64,000 nucleotides of DNA, taken from the NCBI GenBank assembly GCA_000168995.1, contig AAUX01000001.1, forward strand, positions 1,178,001 through 1,242,000, read 5' to 3'. Below the pieces are notes generated by a model. The model saw only the letters and a program-made list of their open reading frames with translations, made no database searches and was not told the origin of the DNA. Position 1 is the first letter of the stretch; each line of letters starts with the position of its first letter. Shown piece by piece: positions 10,069 to 19,347 of this stretch. Position numbers and translations under genes: made by a program. The DNA is from Methylophilales bacterium HTCC2181. Its GTDB lineage: Bacteria > Pseudomonadota > Gammaproteobacteria > Burkholderiales > Methylophilaceae.

Positions 10069-11331
10069 ATGGTTATGAATATAAAAACTTACATGCAAGA
10101 CATTGGCTTGAAAGCAAAAAAAACAAGTTATGATCTTGCAAAAGCTAGCAGCGCCAAAAAAAATCAATTTTTAAGTGATTTAGCTAATCGCCTTTCTAAA
10201 AATGAAAGTGAGATTATCAAAAAAAATCAACAAGACCTTGAGGATGCTAAAAAAAGGGGCTTGGATGCTGCTTTCATAGATAGATTAACTCTCAGTAAAA
10301 AAACAATTGAATCAATGGTTACCGGCTTGCTACAAATCGCATCTCTGAATGACTTAATTGGAGAAATTAGTAACATTAAACAAATGTCATCAGGTATTCA
10401 GGTTGGGCAGATGCGTGTCCCTCTTGGCGTTATCGGAATGATATATGAATCAAGACCAAATGTGACTATTGATGCCGCTGGTCTTGCCATAAAGTCCGGA
10501 AATTCTATCATTCTTAGGGGTGGGTCAGAATCGTTAGCATCGAACAGCTTCCTTGCAAGACTAATAGAAGAGTCATTAATCGTTGCCGGCCTCCCTAAAG
10601 AATGCGTCCAAGTAATAAATACAAAAGATCGTGAAGCCGTAACTGAGCTAATACAAATGAACAATTTTGTTGATGTAATAATCCCACGAGGAGGAAAAAG
10701 CCTGATTAAAATGATCACCGAGAAGGCACGAATCCCAGTTATTAAACATTTGGATGGTAATTGCCATATTTATGTTGACGCTTACGCAGACATTGAAAAT
10801 GCACTTTCTATAGTAGATAATTCAAAAACCCAGCGACTAGGGACATGCAATACTCTTGAGTCTTTAGTAGTATCCAGATCTATTGCAAGTAATTTTTTAC
10901 CGAAAATAAAAGAAATATTCGATGCAAAAAATATTGAAATAAGAGGTTGCGCAAATACAATAAAAGTTATTCCTGATATAACAAAAGCTTCAGAGTCAGA
11001 TTATTATGAGGAATATCTCGCACCTACTATTTCTTGCATAATAGTCGAAACTATTAATGAGGCCATAGCCCATATAAACAAATACTCTTCTGGACATACT
11101 GAATCTATAATTTCTAATAACCACGGCAATGCCATGCAGTTTTTACGTGAGATTGATTCATCCAGCGTTATGATTAACGCATCTACCCGCTTTGCTGATG
11201 GTTTTGAGTATGGCCTTGGAGCAGAAATTGGAATTTCTACTGACAAATTTCATGCCAGGGGTCCTGTGGGCTTAGAAGGATTAACCTCTATGAAATACAT
11301 TGTTTTGGGAACAGGTCAAATACGGGGCTAA
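10069..11331 (+). CDS. proA: Gamma-glutamyl phosphate reductase
   Basis: NADPH-dependent reduction of gamma-glutamyl phosphate to glutamate semialdehyde, the second step of proline synthesis. The 420-aa aldehyde-dehydrogenase-fold protein has the catalytic cysteine in LGTCNTLESLV and the conserved YESRPNVT segment. The first-step enzyme, proB, lies about 22 kb away on the other strand, so the two are not co-transcribed. Starts 3 bp after holA. Confidence 0.95.
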   Translation: MVMNIKTYMQDIGLKAKKTSYDLAKASSAKKNQFLSDLANRLSKNESEIIKKNQQDLEDAKKRGLDAAFIDRLTLSKKTIESMVTGLLQIASLNDLIGEISNIKQMSSGIQVGQMRVPLGVIGMIYESRPNVTIDAAGLAIKSGNSIILRGGSESLASNSFLARLIEESLIVAGLPKECVQVINTKDREAVTELIQMNNFVDVIIPRGGKSLIKMITEKARIPVIKHLDGNCHIYVDAYADIENALSIVDNSKTQRLGTCNTLESLVVSRSIASNFLPKIKEIFDAKNIEIRGCANTIKVIPDITKASESDYYEEYLAPTISCIIVETINEAIAHINKYSSGHTESIISNNHGNAMQFLREIDSSSVMINASTRFADGFEYGLGAEIGISTDKFHARGPVGLEGLTSMKYIVLGTGQIRG

Positions 11332-11334
11332 GTG

Positions 11335-12000
11335 ATGCCTAAAAAATTAATAGGTATTTTTGGTGGTGCTTTTGATCCTGTTCATAATGGCCATTCTGCA
11401 ATAACTAAATATTGCATAGAAAAACTTTGTATGGAAAAAATTATTGTTGTTCCTACAGGAACATCCCCTTTAAACAAAAAACTTACAAACGATAACTTTC
11501 GCCTAGAAATGTTACATAAGGTCTTCCATGAAGACTGTTATGAGATATCAGAGTATGAGGTATTACAGTCAAAAAAAAATAATAATCCAACCTACACTAT
11601 AGATACCTTAAAGTATTTAACAGCAAGAGATGAACAAACCTCCTATGCCTTTATTATGGGGATGGATTCATTACTAAACTTGCACCAATGGTTTCAATGG
11701 GAGTCTTTATTGAATTATTGCCACTTTATAGTCATTCAAAGAAAGGGTAACAACGTTGATTTAAACACAATAAATCCCCTTCTAAGCAATCTTATTAAAA
11801 AAAATACAGCGCTCACCCTAGATGAGTTAAGCCAAAATGGATATGGGGGTATTTATTTTGCTAAATTTCCACTGATGCCTATCTCGTCAACTGAGATTAG
11901 AAAGAAATTATCGCAGGATAGAGATGTGAGCGGTTTAGTAAGTCCTGAAATAGAGAAATACAGCAAAGAATTTAAAATTTATCATTCTGAGGGCCAATGA
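11335..12000 (+). CDS. nadD: Nicotinate-nucleotide adenylyltransferase
   Basis: Adenylylates nicotinate mononucleotide in NAD synthesis. Motifs are GGAFDPVHNGH (HxGH) near the N-terminus and SSTEIR near the C-terminus. I choose ATG 11335; a GTG directly before it is also possible. The 3' end overlaps the convergent bioD by 19 bp. In many betaproteobacteria nadD is followed by rsfS and rlmH; neither is next to it here. Confidence 0.94.
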   Translation: MPKKLIGIFGGAFDPVHNGHSAITKYCIEKLCMEKIIVVPTGTSPLNKKLTNDNFRLEMLHKVFHEDCYEISEYEVLQSKKNNNPTYTIDTLKYLTARDEQTSYAFIMGMDSLLNLHQWFQWESLLNYCHFIVIQRKGNNVDLNTINPLLSNLIKKNTALTLDELSQNGYGGIYFAKFPLMPISSTEIRKKLSQDRDVSGLVSPEIEKYSKEFKIYHSEGQ

Positions 12001-12662
12001 ATACAGTCTTCTAAACTATCGTCACTCGTTGAATTTGAGAAGGGTATAACACCAAGACATGGGGCTTGAATAAAATTCTTTAAAAACAAGATATTTTCTT
12101 CAACAAAAGTCATTTCAGGGTCAATAATATTTGCAACCCATCCAAATATTTTTTGATTGTTACTTTGCATAGATTTGATAGTAAGCAGTGCGTGATTTAA
12201 ACAACCTAGCTTAATACCAACTACAAAAATAACTGGGATATCCAGATACTTTATTAAATCTGATATGTTTCTTAAAGGATCAATTGGACATTCATAACCT
12301 CCTGCTCCCTCAACAAGAAGTAAGTCAGCCCTACCTTCTAAGGCTTTTATATGGCTATTGATTAATGAAAAATCTATCGAAACAACTTGTTTTTCTGCTG
12401 AAATATGGGGCGATGCAGGATATTTTAGGGAGTAGCTATTAACTATTGATTGATTGATCTCCAAGCTATTAGATTGCATGATATGAAAAACATCAGAGTT
12501 AATTTCAAGGCCATTAAAAATATCGATACCAGCAGAGATAGGCTTCATTCCAATGACCGAACATCCTTTCTTCTTGAACATATCCATCAAAGCCAGGGTA
12601 ACATAGGTCTTCCCTATATCAGTATCTGTTCCCGTAACAAAATATTTTCCCCCTTTGATCAT
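11982..12662 (-). CDS. bioD: Dethiobiotin synthetase
   Basis: ATP-dependent closure of the ureido ring of 7,8-diaminopelargonate to give dethiobiotin. The 226-aa protein has the P-loop GTDTDIGKTY (about 11-20) and the VEGAGG motif. Last gene of the bio operon; its start overlaps the bioC stop by 4 bp, and its 3' end overlaps convergent nadD. Confidence 0.94.
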   Translation of the reverse strand: MIKGGKYFVTGTDTDIGKTYVTLALMDMFKKKGCSVIGMKPISAGIDIFNGLEINSDVFHIMQSNSLEINQSIVNSYSLKYPASPHISAEKQVVSIDFSLINSHIKALEGRADLLLVEGAGGYECPIDPLRNISDLIKYLDIPVIFVVGIKLGCLNHALLTIKSMQSNNQKIFGWVANIIDPEMTFVEENILFLKNFIQAPCLGVIPFSNSTSDDSLEDCIHWPSE

Positions 12663-13507
12663 TTGGTAAGCTCTCCGGTCTTTACTTCAAAAGATTGTTG
12701 TCCCTTCCATGCGTGGCCATAGATAACCTCATAGGTTGCTGGGTATAAATCGTCCTGTTTGAAAGATTCATACTCTTTCTTTATTGACTCCATAAAACCT
12801 CTCCCCCTTAAACCTTTACTTCTATTTGAGTTTCCATTACTTGCACCAATTTTTCCTATATCTAGCAATAGTTTTTCCGTAGAAGAGTAAGGTAATGTAA
12901 TATTTTTAGCTTCTAATAACGGTGAATTAAAGCCTGATGCAAGCAATAGCTCATCAATATTGTGCTTGGCTATAAATTTATTAGTTTTACTCTCACCTGA
13001 AATTTTCTCATTAATCTCTTTCAATTCCCATAAAGTTTTCGGACCAAAGGTGCTGAAAATAAAAAGTCCATTAGGGCTTAGAACTCTAATAATTTCATCG
13101 AAAGATACTGAGAGATTGTTGCACCATTGTATGGCACTTGAAGTCCATATCAAATCAAAGGAGTTGTCTTGAAAAGGTAGTTGTTCAATGTCTCCACATA
13201 TATAGTGTGAGGTGTCCGCCATTCTGGAAGGCAGGGGAAATAATTCCAAAAACTTATCTTTAGTTAAGCGAAGCATTTCGTCGGATAAGTCATAGTTAAC
13301 TAATTTACCTGCTTTGAATCTCTCAGAAAGCCTCACACCATTTCTACCTGTTCCACAACCTAAATCTAATACAGATTGTGGATCAATATTTATCAGCGCT
13401 AGCTTGTCATATAAATGATCTGATATCTTATCTTGCAATATAGAGTGCTTATCATACGAGCTTGCTGCACGATTAAAAACTTTTCTTTTGTAAAGTTTGT
13501 CTATCAT
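12659..13507 (-). CDS. bioC: Malonyl-ACP O-methyltransferase BioC
   Basis: Methylates malonyl-ACP so that fatty-acid synthesis can build pimeloyl-ACP methyl ester. The 282-aa class I SAM methyltransferase begins with FNRAASSYDKHSILQ, typical of BioC, followed by motif I LDLGCGTGRNG and a DLIWTSSAIQW motif. One-base overlap with bioH (TAATG) and 4 bp with bioD. Paired with BioH it provides the first half of biotin synthesis. Confidence 0.93.
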   Translation of the reverse strand: MIDKLYKRKVFNRAASSYDKHSILQDKISDHLYDKLALINIDPQSVLDLGCGTGRNGVRLSERFKAGKLVNYDLSDEMLRLTKDKFLELFPLPSRMADTSHYICGDIEQLPFQDNSFDLIWTSSAIQWCNNLSVSFDEIIRVLSPNGLFIFSTFGPKTLWELKEINEKISGESKTNKFIAKHNIDELLLASGFNSPLLEAKNITLPYSSTEKLLLDIGKIGASNGNSNRSKGLRGRGFMESIKKEYESFKQDDLYPATYEVIYGHAWKGQQSFEVKTGELTK

Positions 13508-14265
13508 TAGCTGTTTATAAAACTCTGAACCGTATCAACAAAGCGCTGTGTTTCTGTTAAAAATGGAATATGGTTAGCATGCTCAAATATCTCAAGCGTT
13601 GCCCCTGGAACGTTTTCATACATATAAACTGAAGCATCAACCGGGACAATCTTGTCTCTTCCTCCAGAAATGATAAGTGTCGATACGCTAATTTTGCATA
13701 AATCATGTCTTAAATCATTCTTTTTAAGGAGTTCTAGGCTGTTAATTAGAGCATTAGGTTCTGGTTCGCCTAGCTTAAACATTTCGTTTTGAAGGTCTTT
13801 AGTTGCTTTTCTCATGTTAGGCAAACCATGCAACTGTAGCAATAAAAACTGTTCTATAGTTGCCCTCCAATTCAAAATTAGCTGCTTTGAAAACTTGTCA
13901 AAAATTACTTCCTTTATTCCATAATCCCATCCCGACTTATTAATAAAGCAAGGTGTTGTAGATAGTAAAATTAATTTCTTTACTTTTTTTGGGTATTTTT
14001 TTTGATAGGCAATAGCAAGCTGACCTCCTAATGACCAGCCAACAATGCTGCTGTTATTTGGAACTAACAGATCCAGCTCATCTACAAGTGATTCCATAGA
14101 ATAATTATTGATGTTTTTACACCCTCCCATTCCCGGAAAATTAACAATAATCAATGCATAATTTTTACTAAGCCCACTCTCAACTCTATCCCAAATTTTT
14201 GCATTCATTCCCCATCCATGAATTAATATTAATGGGTCACCTTCACCTAATTCTTTACTATGCAT
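13507..14265 (-). CDS. bioH: Pimeloyl-ACP methyl ester carboxylesterase BioH
   Basis: Removes the methyl group from pimeloyl-ACP methyl ester, ending chain extension. It is a 252-aa alpha/beta hydrolase with LIHGWGMN (oxyanion region), nucleophile Ser in GWSLGG, an Asp in GGRDKIVP and a His in HANHIPF. Located directly between bioF and bioC with no gap. Confidence 0.93.
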   Translation of the reverse strand: MHSKELGEGDPLILIHGWGMNAKIWDRVESGLSKNYALIIVNFPGMGGCKNINNYSMESLVDELDLLVPNNSSIVGWSLGGQLAIAYQKKYPKKVKKLILLSTTPCFINKSGWDYGIKEVIFDKFSKQLILNWRATIEQFLLLQLHGLPNMRKATKDLQNEMFKLGEPEPNALINSLELLKKNDLRHDLCKISVSTLIISGGRDKIVPVDASVYMYENVPGATLEIFEHANHIPFLTETQRFVDTVQSFINS

Positions 14266-15438
14266 TTATCTCGTCAACCTGTTTATTGCTTTTGTTAATC
14301 CTAATACATCGTTTTTACTATGATTAGCTGAAAGGGAAACACGCAATCGTGATTGATTTTTTGGGACCGTTGGTGGGCGTATTGCAGGAACATAAAACCC
14401 TTGGTCAAGAAGGCATGCAGAAGTATATAGAGTTTGTTCGGGACTGCCGATAAGTATCGGTTGTATTGCTGTAATTGAGTTCATTAAAAGATTTTTCTTA
14501 CGAATGGATTCTCTGAATATTTGAATATTTTTAATTAATTTTTCTCTCAGGATCTTTCCGTCTTTAATTAAATCTAGAGATAACGATATGCCCTCTGCTA
14601 TAGCGGGCATTGTTGCTGTTGTATAAATGTACGGCTTTCCCTTTTGTATAAGGAAATCAATGATATTTTTTTTTGCACATAATATTGCACCAGAGACACC
14701 AACAGACTTTCCAAGTGTAAACATGTAAATAATTCGATCTCTATCTTTTTTTGATAACAACTTATTCATTGCTGTATGTTCTAAAATACCTTGGCCATCC
14801 GACCCCAACACACCGTAACCATGGGCGTCGTCAACAAAGAGGTGCGCATCATATTGATGGCACAATGATAATAATGATCTTATATCCGCTATGTCACCAT
14901 CCATACTAAAAACACCATCAGTAACAATTATCTTGTTCTTTTCGTTTGATTTTTTTAAAAGATCTTCTAAGTGAATTAAATCTAGATGTTTAAACCTATA
15001 AAATTTAGCGCAAGAAAGTATTGCTCCATCATTGAGTGAGGCGTGATTTAATTTATCAGAAAATATGGCATCTTCCTTTTTCAGGAGGCTCCCAAAGAAA
15101 CTTAGGTTAGCTAGGTATCCAGAAGAAAAATATAAGCTTTGATCAAAACCAAGATACTTTGCAGCCTTTATTTCTAGGCTTTCATGTGATGAATGATGGC
15201 CTGATATAAGATGTGAAGCTCCAGCCCCAACACCCGTCCTTCTTATTGCAGAAATAATTGCTTGCTGTATTGACTTATGATGAGATAAGCCAAGGTAATC
15301 ATTGCTTCCGAAGTTAATGAGCCATTTTCCGTCAACCAGAATTTTATTTCTTTTTATACTTGTTACGGTTTTTATTTTTCTATATAAATTTTCTTTCTTC
15401 AAAAAAGCAATTTCTTTAGCTATTTTTTCATCCTTCAT
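14266..15438 (-). CDS. bioF: 8-amino-7-oxononanoate synthase
   Basis: PLP-dependent condensation of pimeloyl-ACP with alanine. The 390-aa protein has the NDYLGL segment, the DDAHGYGVLG motif and the likely PLP lysine in LGKSVGVSGA. Two bases downstream of bioB. Full family length. Confidence 0.94.
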   Translation of the reverse strand: MKDEKIAKEIAFLKKENLYRKIKTVTSIKRNKILVDGKWLINFGSNDYLGLSHHKSIQQAIISAIRRTGVGAGASHLISGHHSSHESLEIKAAKYLGFDQSLYFSSGYLANLSFFGSLLKKEDAIFSDKLNHASLNDGAILSCAKFYRFKHLDLIHLEDLLKKSNEKNKIIVTDGVFSMDGDIADIRSLLSLCHQYDAHLFVDDAHGYGVLGSDGQGILEHTAMNKLLSKKDRDRIIYMFTLGKSVGVSGAILCAKKNIIDFLIQKGKPYIYTTATMPAIAEGISLSLDLIKDGKILREKLIKNIQIFRESIRKKNLLMNSITAIQPILIGSPEQTLYTSACLLDQGFYVPAIRPPTVPKNQSRLRVSLSANHSKNDVLGLTKAINRLTR

Positions 15439-15440
15439 TA

Positions 15441-16451
15441 TTAAATATTTTTTATGCCTAAGCGCGTAAATAATAATTTATCTTTTTCAACATTTGGATT
15501 GCCTGTGGTGAGCAGCTCATCTCCATAAAATATTGAATTTGCCCCAGCAAAAAAAGCTAATGCTTGTATACCATCATCCATACTCTCTCTTCCGGCTGAT
15601 AGTCGAACGAAGCTTTTTGGCATAGTTATTCGAGCAACTGCTATCGTTCGAATGAATTCCAAATGGTCAAATGAATCTATACCCATAGCTGGCGTGCCCT
15701 CCACTTGAGTCAATAAATTTATTGGCACACTTTCAGGGGGTTCTGGTAAATTAGCTAATTGCTCAATCAGCCCGGCCCTTTCAGACAATGTTTCACCAAG
15801 CCCAACTATACCTCCACAACAGACATGGATATCAGCAGAGCGAACTCTAGCCAATGTATCGAGCCTGTCTTGGTAGGTTCGTGTTGTAATAATATCACCG
15901 TATAACTCAGGGGATGTGTCGAGATTATGATTATAATAGTCTAAGCCTGCTTCCTTAAGCTGCTCGGCTTGACCATCTTTGAGCATACCTAAGGTGGCAC
16001 ATGTTTCCATACCGATTGACTTAACAGATGTAACCATCGTCTTTACCAAATCTAAATCTTTTTGTTTGGGGCCTCTCCATGCTGCACCCATGCAAAACCG
16101 AGTCGCCCCTGCTTCTTTTGCAGCTAGCGCGGCTTTCATTACCTCTTCTATACTCAATATCGGAGTGTTGTCAACCTCGGTATCATAGCGAGCGGATTGA
16201 GGACAGTAACTGCAATCCTCAGAGCATCCTCCCGTCTTTATTGACAGTAATGTGCTTAATTGAACACTGTTAGGATCAAAGTTTTCTCTATGTACGGTGT
16301 GAGCCTTAAATAAAAGGTCATTAAAGCTTAGGTTAAATAATTGAGTAATTGCATCCTTGGGCCATTTTTGCTTTACACTTTCATCAGAAGTGGGCTTAGT
16401 CTTCAAAAAATGGACCTTTTCGGAGTTAGAGTTATTACTTATTTTTGTCAT
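15441..16451 (-). CDS. bioB: Biotin synthase
   Basis: Radical SAM enzyme that inserts sulfur into dethiobiotin. The 336-aa protein carries the CxxxCxxC cluster motif ([11 protein letters not shown]) and the second-cluster residues characteristic of BioB. First gene of bioB-F-H-C-D; no bioA (diaminopelargonate aminotransferase) is in this window, so that step must be encoded elsewhere. A TATAAT box and an inverted repeat lie just upstream. Confidence 0.96.
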   Translation of the reverse strand: MTKISNNSNSEKVHFLKTKPTSDESVKQKWPKDAITQLFNLSFNDLLFKAHTVHRENFDPNSVQLSTLLSIKTGGCSEDCSYCPQSARYDTEVDNTPILSIEEVMKAALAAKEAGATRFCMGAAWRGPKQKDLDLVKTMVTSVKSIGMETCATLGMLKDGQAEQLKEAGLDYYNHNLDTSPELYGDIITTRTYQDRLDTLARVRSADIHVCCGGIVGLGETLSERAGLIEQLANLPEPPESVPINLLTQVEGTPAMGIDSFDHLEFIRTIAVARITMPKSFVRLSAGRESMDDGIQALAFFAGANSIFYGDELLTTGNPNVEKDKLLFTRLGIKNI

Positions 16452-16475
16452 GGCTAATCCTAACTTATTGATTGT

Positions 16476-16507
16476 ATTATAAAATTAACCAAAATTTGAT
16501 TGGTTAA
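16476..16507 (-). promoter_or_regulatory. bio operon promoter with candidate biotin operator
   Basis: Reading toward bioB there is a perfect TATAAT (16481-16476), 25 bp before the start codon. Directly upstream lies an inverted repeat, TTAACCAA (16485-16492) and TTGGTTAA (16500-16507) with a 7-bp spacer, covering the region between the -10 box and the expected -35. The position suits a repressor site. The AACC/GGTT arms partly resemble BirA operators, but the spacing is shorter than usual for BirA. Confidence 0.5.
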
Positions 16508-16551
16508 GCAATTTTACACTATTTTTTAACAACTGTATAAAAATTAATCAT

Positions 16552-17016
16552 ATGTTTAATATTGTGCTTTTTGAACCTGAAATTCCACCAAATACTGGAA
16601 ACATTATACGGCTCTGCGTAAACACTAAATCAAGCCTTCATATAATAAAGCCCATGGGCTTTACTTTAGACGAAAAGCCAGTAAGAAGGGCAGGACTTGA
16701 TTATCATGATATGGCCAATGTAAAGGTTTACGATAATTATGAAGAATGCTATGCGCAGTTAAAGAACCATCGTCACTTTGCAGTAACGACGAAATCAGAC
16801 AGCCATTATCATCACTTCAAATATGAGGCGGGAGATGTTTTTATTTTTGGGCCCGAGACTCGAGGATTACCTCTTGAAAGGCTTAACGATAAACGAAATC
16901 AAGCCAACATAAGAGTTCCAATGGTAGCGAGTAATCGAAGTATGAATTTATCAAACACTGTGGCAATCGTAATATTCGAAGCGTGGCGCCAAATAAACTT
17001 TACTGAAGGAATTTAA
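16552..17016 (+). CDS. trmL: tRNA (cytidine(34)-2'-O)-methyltransferase TrmL
   Basis: SPOUT-family enzyme that 2'-O-methylates the wobble base of certain tRNA-Leu species. The 154-aa protein starts MFNIVLFEPEIPPNTGNIIRLC, shows the FGPETRGLP knot motif and the SMNLSNTVAIV C-terminal motif. Divergent from bioB; its stop overlaps convergent gpsA by 4 bp. Confidence 0.93.
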   Translation: MFNIVLFEPEIPPNTGNIIRLCVNTKSSLHIIKPMGFTLDEKPVRRAGLDYHDMANVKVYDNYEECYAQLKNHRHFAVTTKSDSHYHHFKYEAGDVFIFGPETRGLPLERLNDKRNQANIRVPMVASNRSMNLSNTVAIVIFEAWRQINFTEGI

Positions 17017-18008
17017 TGCTCCGCTTTTATTTCTCTACTTAGCAGATCTTGCACTGCATCTCTCGGGGCTTTCCCTCCATGAATTACCTGGGAGACCTGA
17101 AAGGTTATTGGCATCTCTATTCCGAGAAGAGCTCCCCTATTGATGACCTCTTTCGCCGTAAAGACCCCTTCAGCAACATGCCCCAATCCGTCAAGAATTT
17201 CATTAATAGTTCGTCCTTGTGCTAAGCGTAAACCCACCTCTCTATTTCGAGAATATTCGCCCGTACAAGTAAGAACTAAATCTCCCGTACCAGCTAATCC
17301 AGAGAAAGTATCAGCATTTGCGCCAATTGACTCGCCGAAGCGGGAAATTTCAGCTAAGCCTCTTGTAATAATCGCAGCTCGAGCATTGTTACCAAAACCC
17401 ATACCATCAGATATTCCTGCAGCAATAGCAATAACATTTTTAAGTGCTCCACCTACAGATACGCCCGCAACATCATTACTTGTATAAATACGCATGCATC
17501 CATGGTGAAACGCATTGGCAGCAAACTGACATAATTCTTCGCTAGTGGCAGCTAATGTAACTGCTGTTGGAAGCCCTCTTACCAACTCAGCAGCAAAGCT
17601 TGGCCCGGAAATAACACCAAAATCTCTACTACTTAAACTTGGGTCCCCTAAAACGTCTATAGCAACTTCATGTGGCAACATTCCAGTACCAACCTCAAGG
17701 CCCTTATTAGCCCAAATGATAGGAAGCTTGTTAATAACATTTAACTCAAATAACAGCTTTCGAAAAGCAGATGTGGGAACTGCGGAAATTATTAGATCTG
17801 AGGGTCCAACAGCTGCATGCAAGTCATTTTCTAGAGATAAATTCTCAGGGAATAAAAAATTTCCTAGGTATTTAGGGTTACTACGAGCTTTTTTCATACC
17901 TGAAATATGTGATCTATTTCTTGCCCACAGCGTGACATGGTATTTTTTTGCTAGATGGATAGCCAAGGCTGTGCCCCAAGCACCAGCACCTAAAACAGCT
18001 ACCTTCAT
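17013..18008 (-). CDS. gpsA: Glycerol-3-phosphate dehydrogenase [NAD(P)+]
   Basis: Makes sn-glycerol 3-phosphate from dihydroxyacetone phosphate for phospholipid synthesis. The 331-aa protein has the N-terminal Rossmann motif GAGAWGTALA, the catalytic-lysine region (SVGGALKNVIA) and GLAGTGDLVLTC. Lies downstream of secB and the SH3 gene on the same strand. Confidence 0.95.
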   Translation of the reverse strand: MKVAVLGAGAWGTALAIHLAKKYHVTLWARNRSHISGMKKARSNPKYLGNFLFPENLSLENDLHAAVGPSDLIISAVPTSAFRKLLFELNVINKLPIIWANKGLEVGTGMLPHEVAIDVLGDPSLSSRDFGVISGPSFAAELVRGLPTAVTLAATSEELCQFAANAFHHGCMRIYTSNDVAGVSVGGALKNVIAIAAGISDGMGFGNNARAAIITRGLAEISRFGESIGANADTFSGLAGTGDLVLTCTGEYSRNREVGLRLAQGRTINEILDGLGHVAEGVFTAKEVINRGALLGIEMPITFQVSQVIHGGKAPRDAVQDLLSREIKAEH

Positions 18009-18011
18009 AAC

Positions 18012-18476
18012 TTATATTCCCCAAACATCCTGAACTCTTATAAAGCCCTCAATATTTTGAGTTAGCGTTTTTACTTCGATCCAACCATCCGCCTGAATCG
18101 GTGAAAGTAGCTTTAAAGCAACATATTTACCAACGTCAGCTAATTTAACGCTAGAGAAGGACGGCTTGTAAAACACAATAACGTTCGACTTTAAGGTCAT
18201 GACAGTTCTTTCATTGGATGTATCCTGAACCTTTACCCAACTTATTTTTCCTTCATGGTCTTTAACCTTGGTCCAGTCTTTTAGCTTTACAAGTACTTTT
18301 AGTGGGTAAGACTCAGTAACAATAAATTCCTTGCTTGTTGAGTCAGATGGGCCTTCGTAGAGAATAGTTTTTTTTGATTTTATCGCGACAAATTCAGCCG
18401 ATAAAACCGGCTGAATAGATACTGCTATAAAAAGAACTGCTAGTAATAGTCCCTGAAAGACTCGATTAATTAACAT
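18012..18476 (-). CDS. Secreted SH3-domain protein
   Basis: Probable periplasmic protein with a bacterial SH3-like fold; its exact role is unknown. I choose the internal ATG at 18476 because MLINRVFQGLLLAVLFIAV...LSAEF makes a clean signal peptide; a longer frame to 18530 reads through secB. The mature 154-aa product has repeated short strands with a KDWTKVKDHEGKISWVKV segment typical of SH3 domains. It overlaps the secB end by 11 bp and precedes gpsA by 3 bp. This family often sits beside gpsA/secB in betaproteobacteria. Confidence 0.75.
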   Translation of the reverse strand: MLINRVFQGLLLAVLFIAVSIQPVLSAEFVAIKSKKTILYEGPSDSTSKEFIVTESYPLKVLVKLKDWTKVKDHEGKISWVKVQDTSNERTVMTLKSNVIVFYKPSFSSVKLADVGKYVALKLLSPIQADGWIEVKTLTQNIEGFIRVQDVWGI

Positions 18477-19008
18477 TCGGTGAAGATCCACCTGCTTGCT
18501 GTTCTTTTTGTTGCATATATAATGTTTCAAAATTAATTGGGTTAAGTAAAACCGGGCTAAATCCAGCTTTTATTACCAAATCGGATATAGCCTCTCTCGC
18601 ATATGGAAAAAGTATATTCGGGCAAGTAATCGCCAATATTGGCTCCAAGCCCTCTTCAGGAACATTCTTTATAGCGAAAATACCTGACTGAGTGACATCG
18701 ATTAAAAATGCAGTTTTATCTGCCTGTTTTGATGTAACTGTTATTTGAAGTGCCACTTCAAAAAAACCATCCGATAATGGCTTGGCATTATTATTTAACT
18801 CAATGCTTATTTGAGGCGCCTCTCTTGATGTAAATATCTCCGGTGAATTTGGAACCTCCACAGACACATCTTTTAGAAATAATTTCTCAATTCCAAAGCC
18901 TGGCCCTTGTGCTTGCGATTCATTTGTCCCTGAAGGAGAGTTTACTTTTGTTTTCTTAGTTGCAGGTTTTTTTGATGCAGCAGTTTTGGTTTTTTTTTCT
19001 TCAGCCAT
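18466..19008 (-). CDS. secB: Protein-export chaperone SecB
   Basis: Cytoplasmic tetrameric chaperone that holds preproteins unfolded and hands them to SecA. The SecB core begins near residue 38 (FGIEKLFLKDVSVEVPNSP) and ends with the conserved PILFPYAREAISDL and FSPVLLNPINF segments. The 180-aa product is longer than typical SecB (about 155-165 aa) because of a Lys/Ala/Ser/Thr-rich N-terminal extension of roughly 35 residues. The start ATG is the first in frame. Confidence 0.94.
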   Translation of the reverse strand: MAEEKKTKTAASKKPATKKTKVNSPSGTNESQAQGPGFGIEKLFLKDVSVEVPNSPEIFTSREAPQISIELNNNAKPLSDGFFEVALQITVTSKQADKTAFLIDVTQSGIFAIKNVPEEGLEPILAITCPNILFPYAREAISDLVIKAGFSPVLLNPINFETLYMQQKEQQAGGSSPNVN

Positions 19009-19087
19009 TATTTTTCCAATATTTAAAAAATTTATCGTTATTCTATCGCTTTATATCCAAAGTATGAACCTTTCAGGGTTAAATAAA

Positions 19088-19345
19088 TTAACCTTTTAAA
19101 ATTGTTTCAAGCTCTCCTGATAAATCCATTCTCCGTAAGTCATCGAAACCTCCGACATATATAGAGCCAATAAAAATTTGTGGTACAGTTCTTTTTCCTG
19201 TTTTTTCCATCATCTCAGATAACAGATCAGCATCCTGATCAATATATAACTTCTGATCAATAGCAAAACCTTTATTTTTTAACAATTGTTCCGCATTACT
19301 GCAATACGGACAATGATTGCTCGTGTACATTAAAATATTTACCAT
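19088..19345 (-). CDS. grxC: Glutaredoxin 3
   Basis: Small GSH-dependent disulfide oxidoreductase. The 85-aa protein has the dithiol active site CPYC at residues 12-15, the cis-proline TVPQIF motif and the GG(F)DD glutathione-site motif. Sits 2 bp after the rhodanese gene, in the common rhodanese-grxC-secB order. Confidence 0.95.
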   Translation of the reverse strand: MVNILMYTSNHCPYCSNAEQLLKNKGFAIDQKLYIDQDADLLSEMMEKTGKRTVPQIFIGSIYVGGFDDLRRMDLSGELETILKG

Positions 19346-19347
19346 TA

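Noticed and set aside
17545-18033. 162-aa plus-strand ORF antisense to gpsA
   Set aside because: gpsA is full length with all motifs; the opposite frame has no start signal or recognisable domain.
19066-19079. AACC...GGTT short hairpin between grxC and secB
   Set aside because: Four-base stem and no T tract on either strand; too weak to call a terminator.
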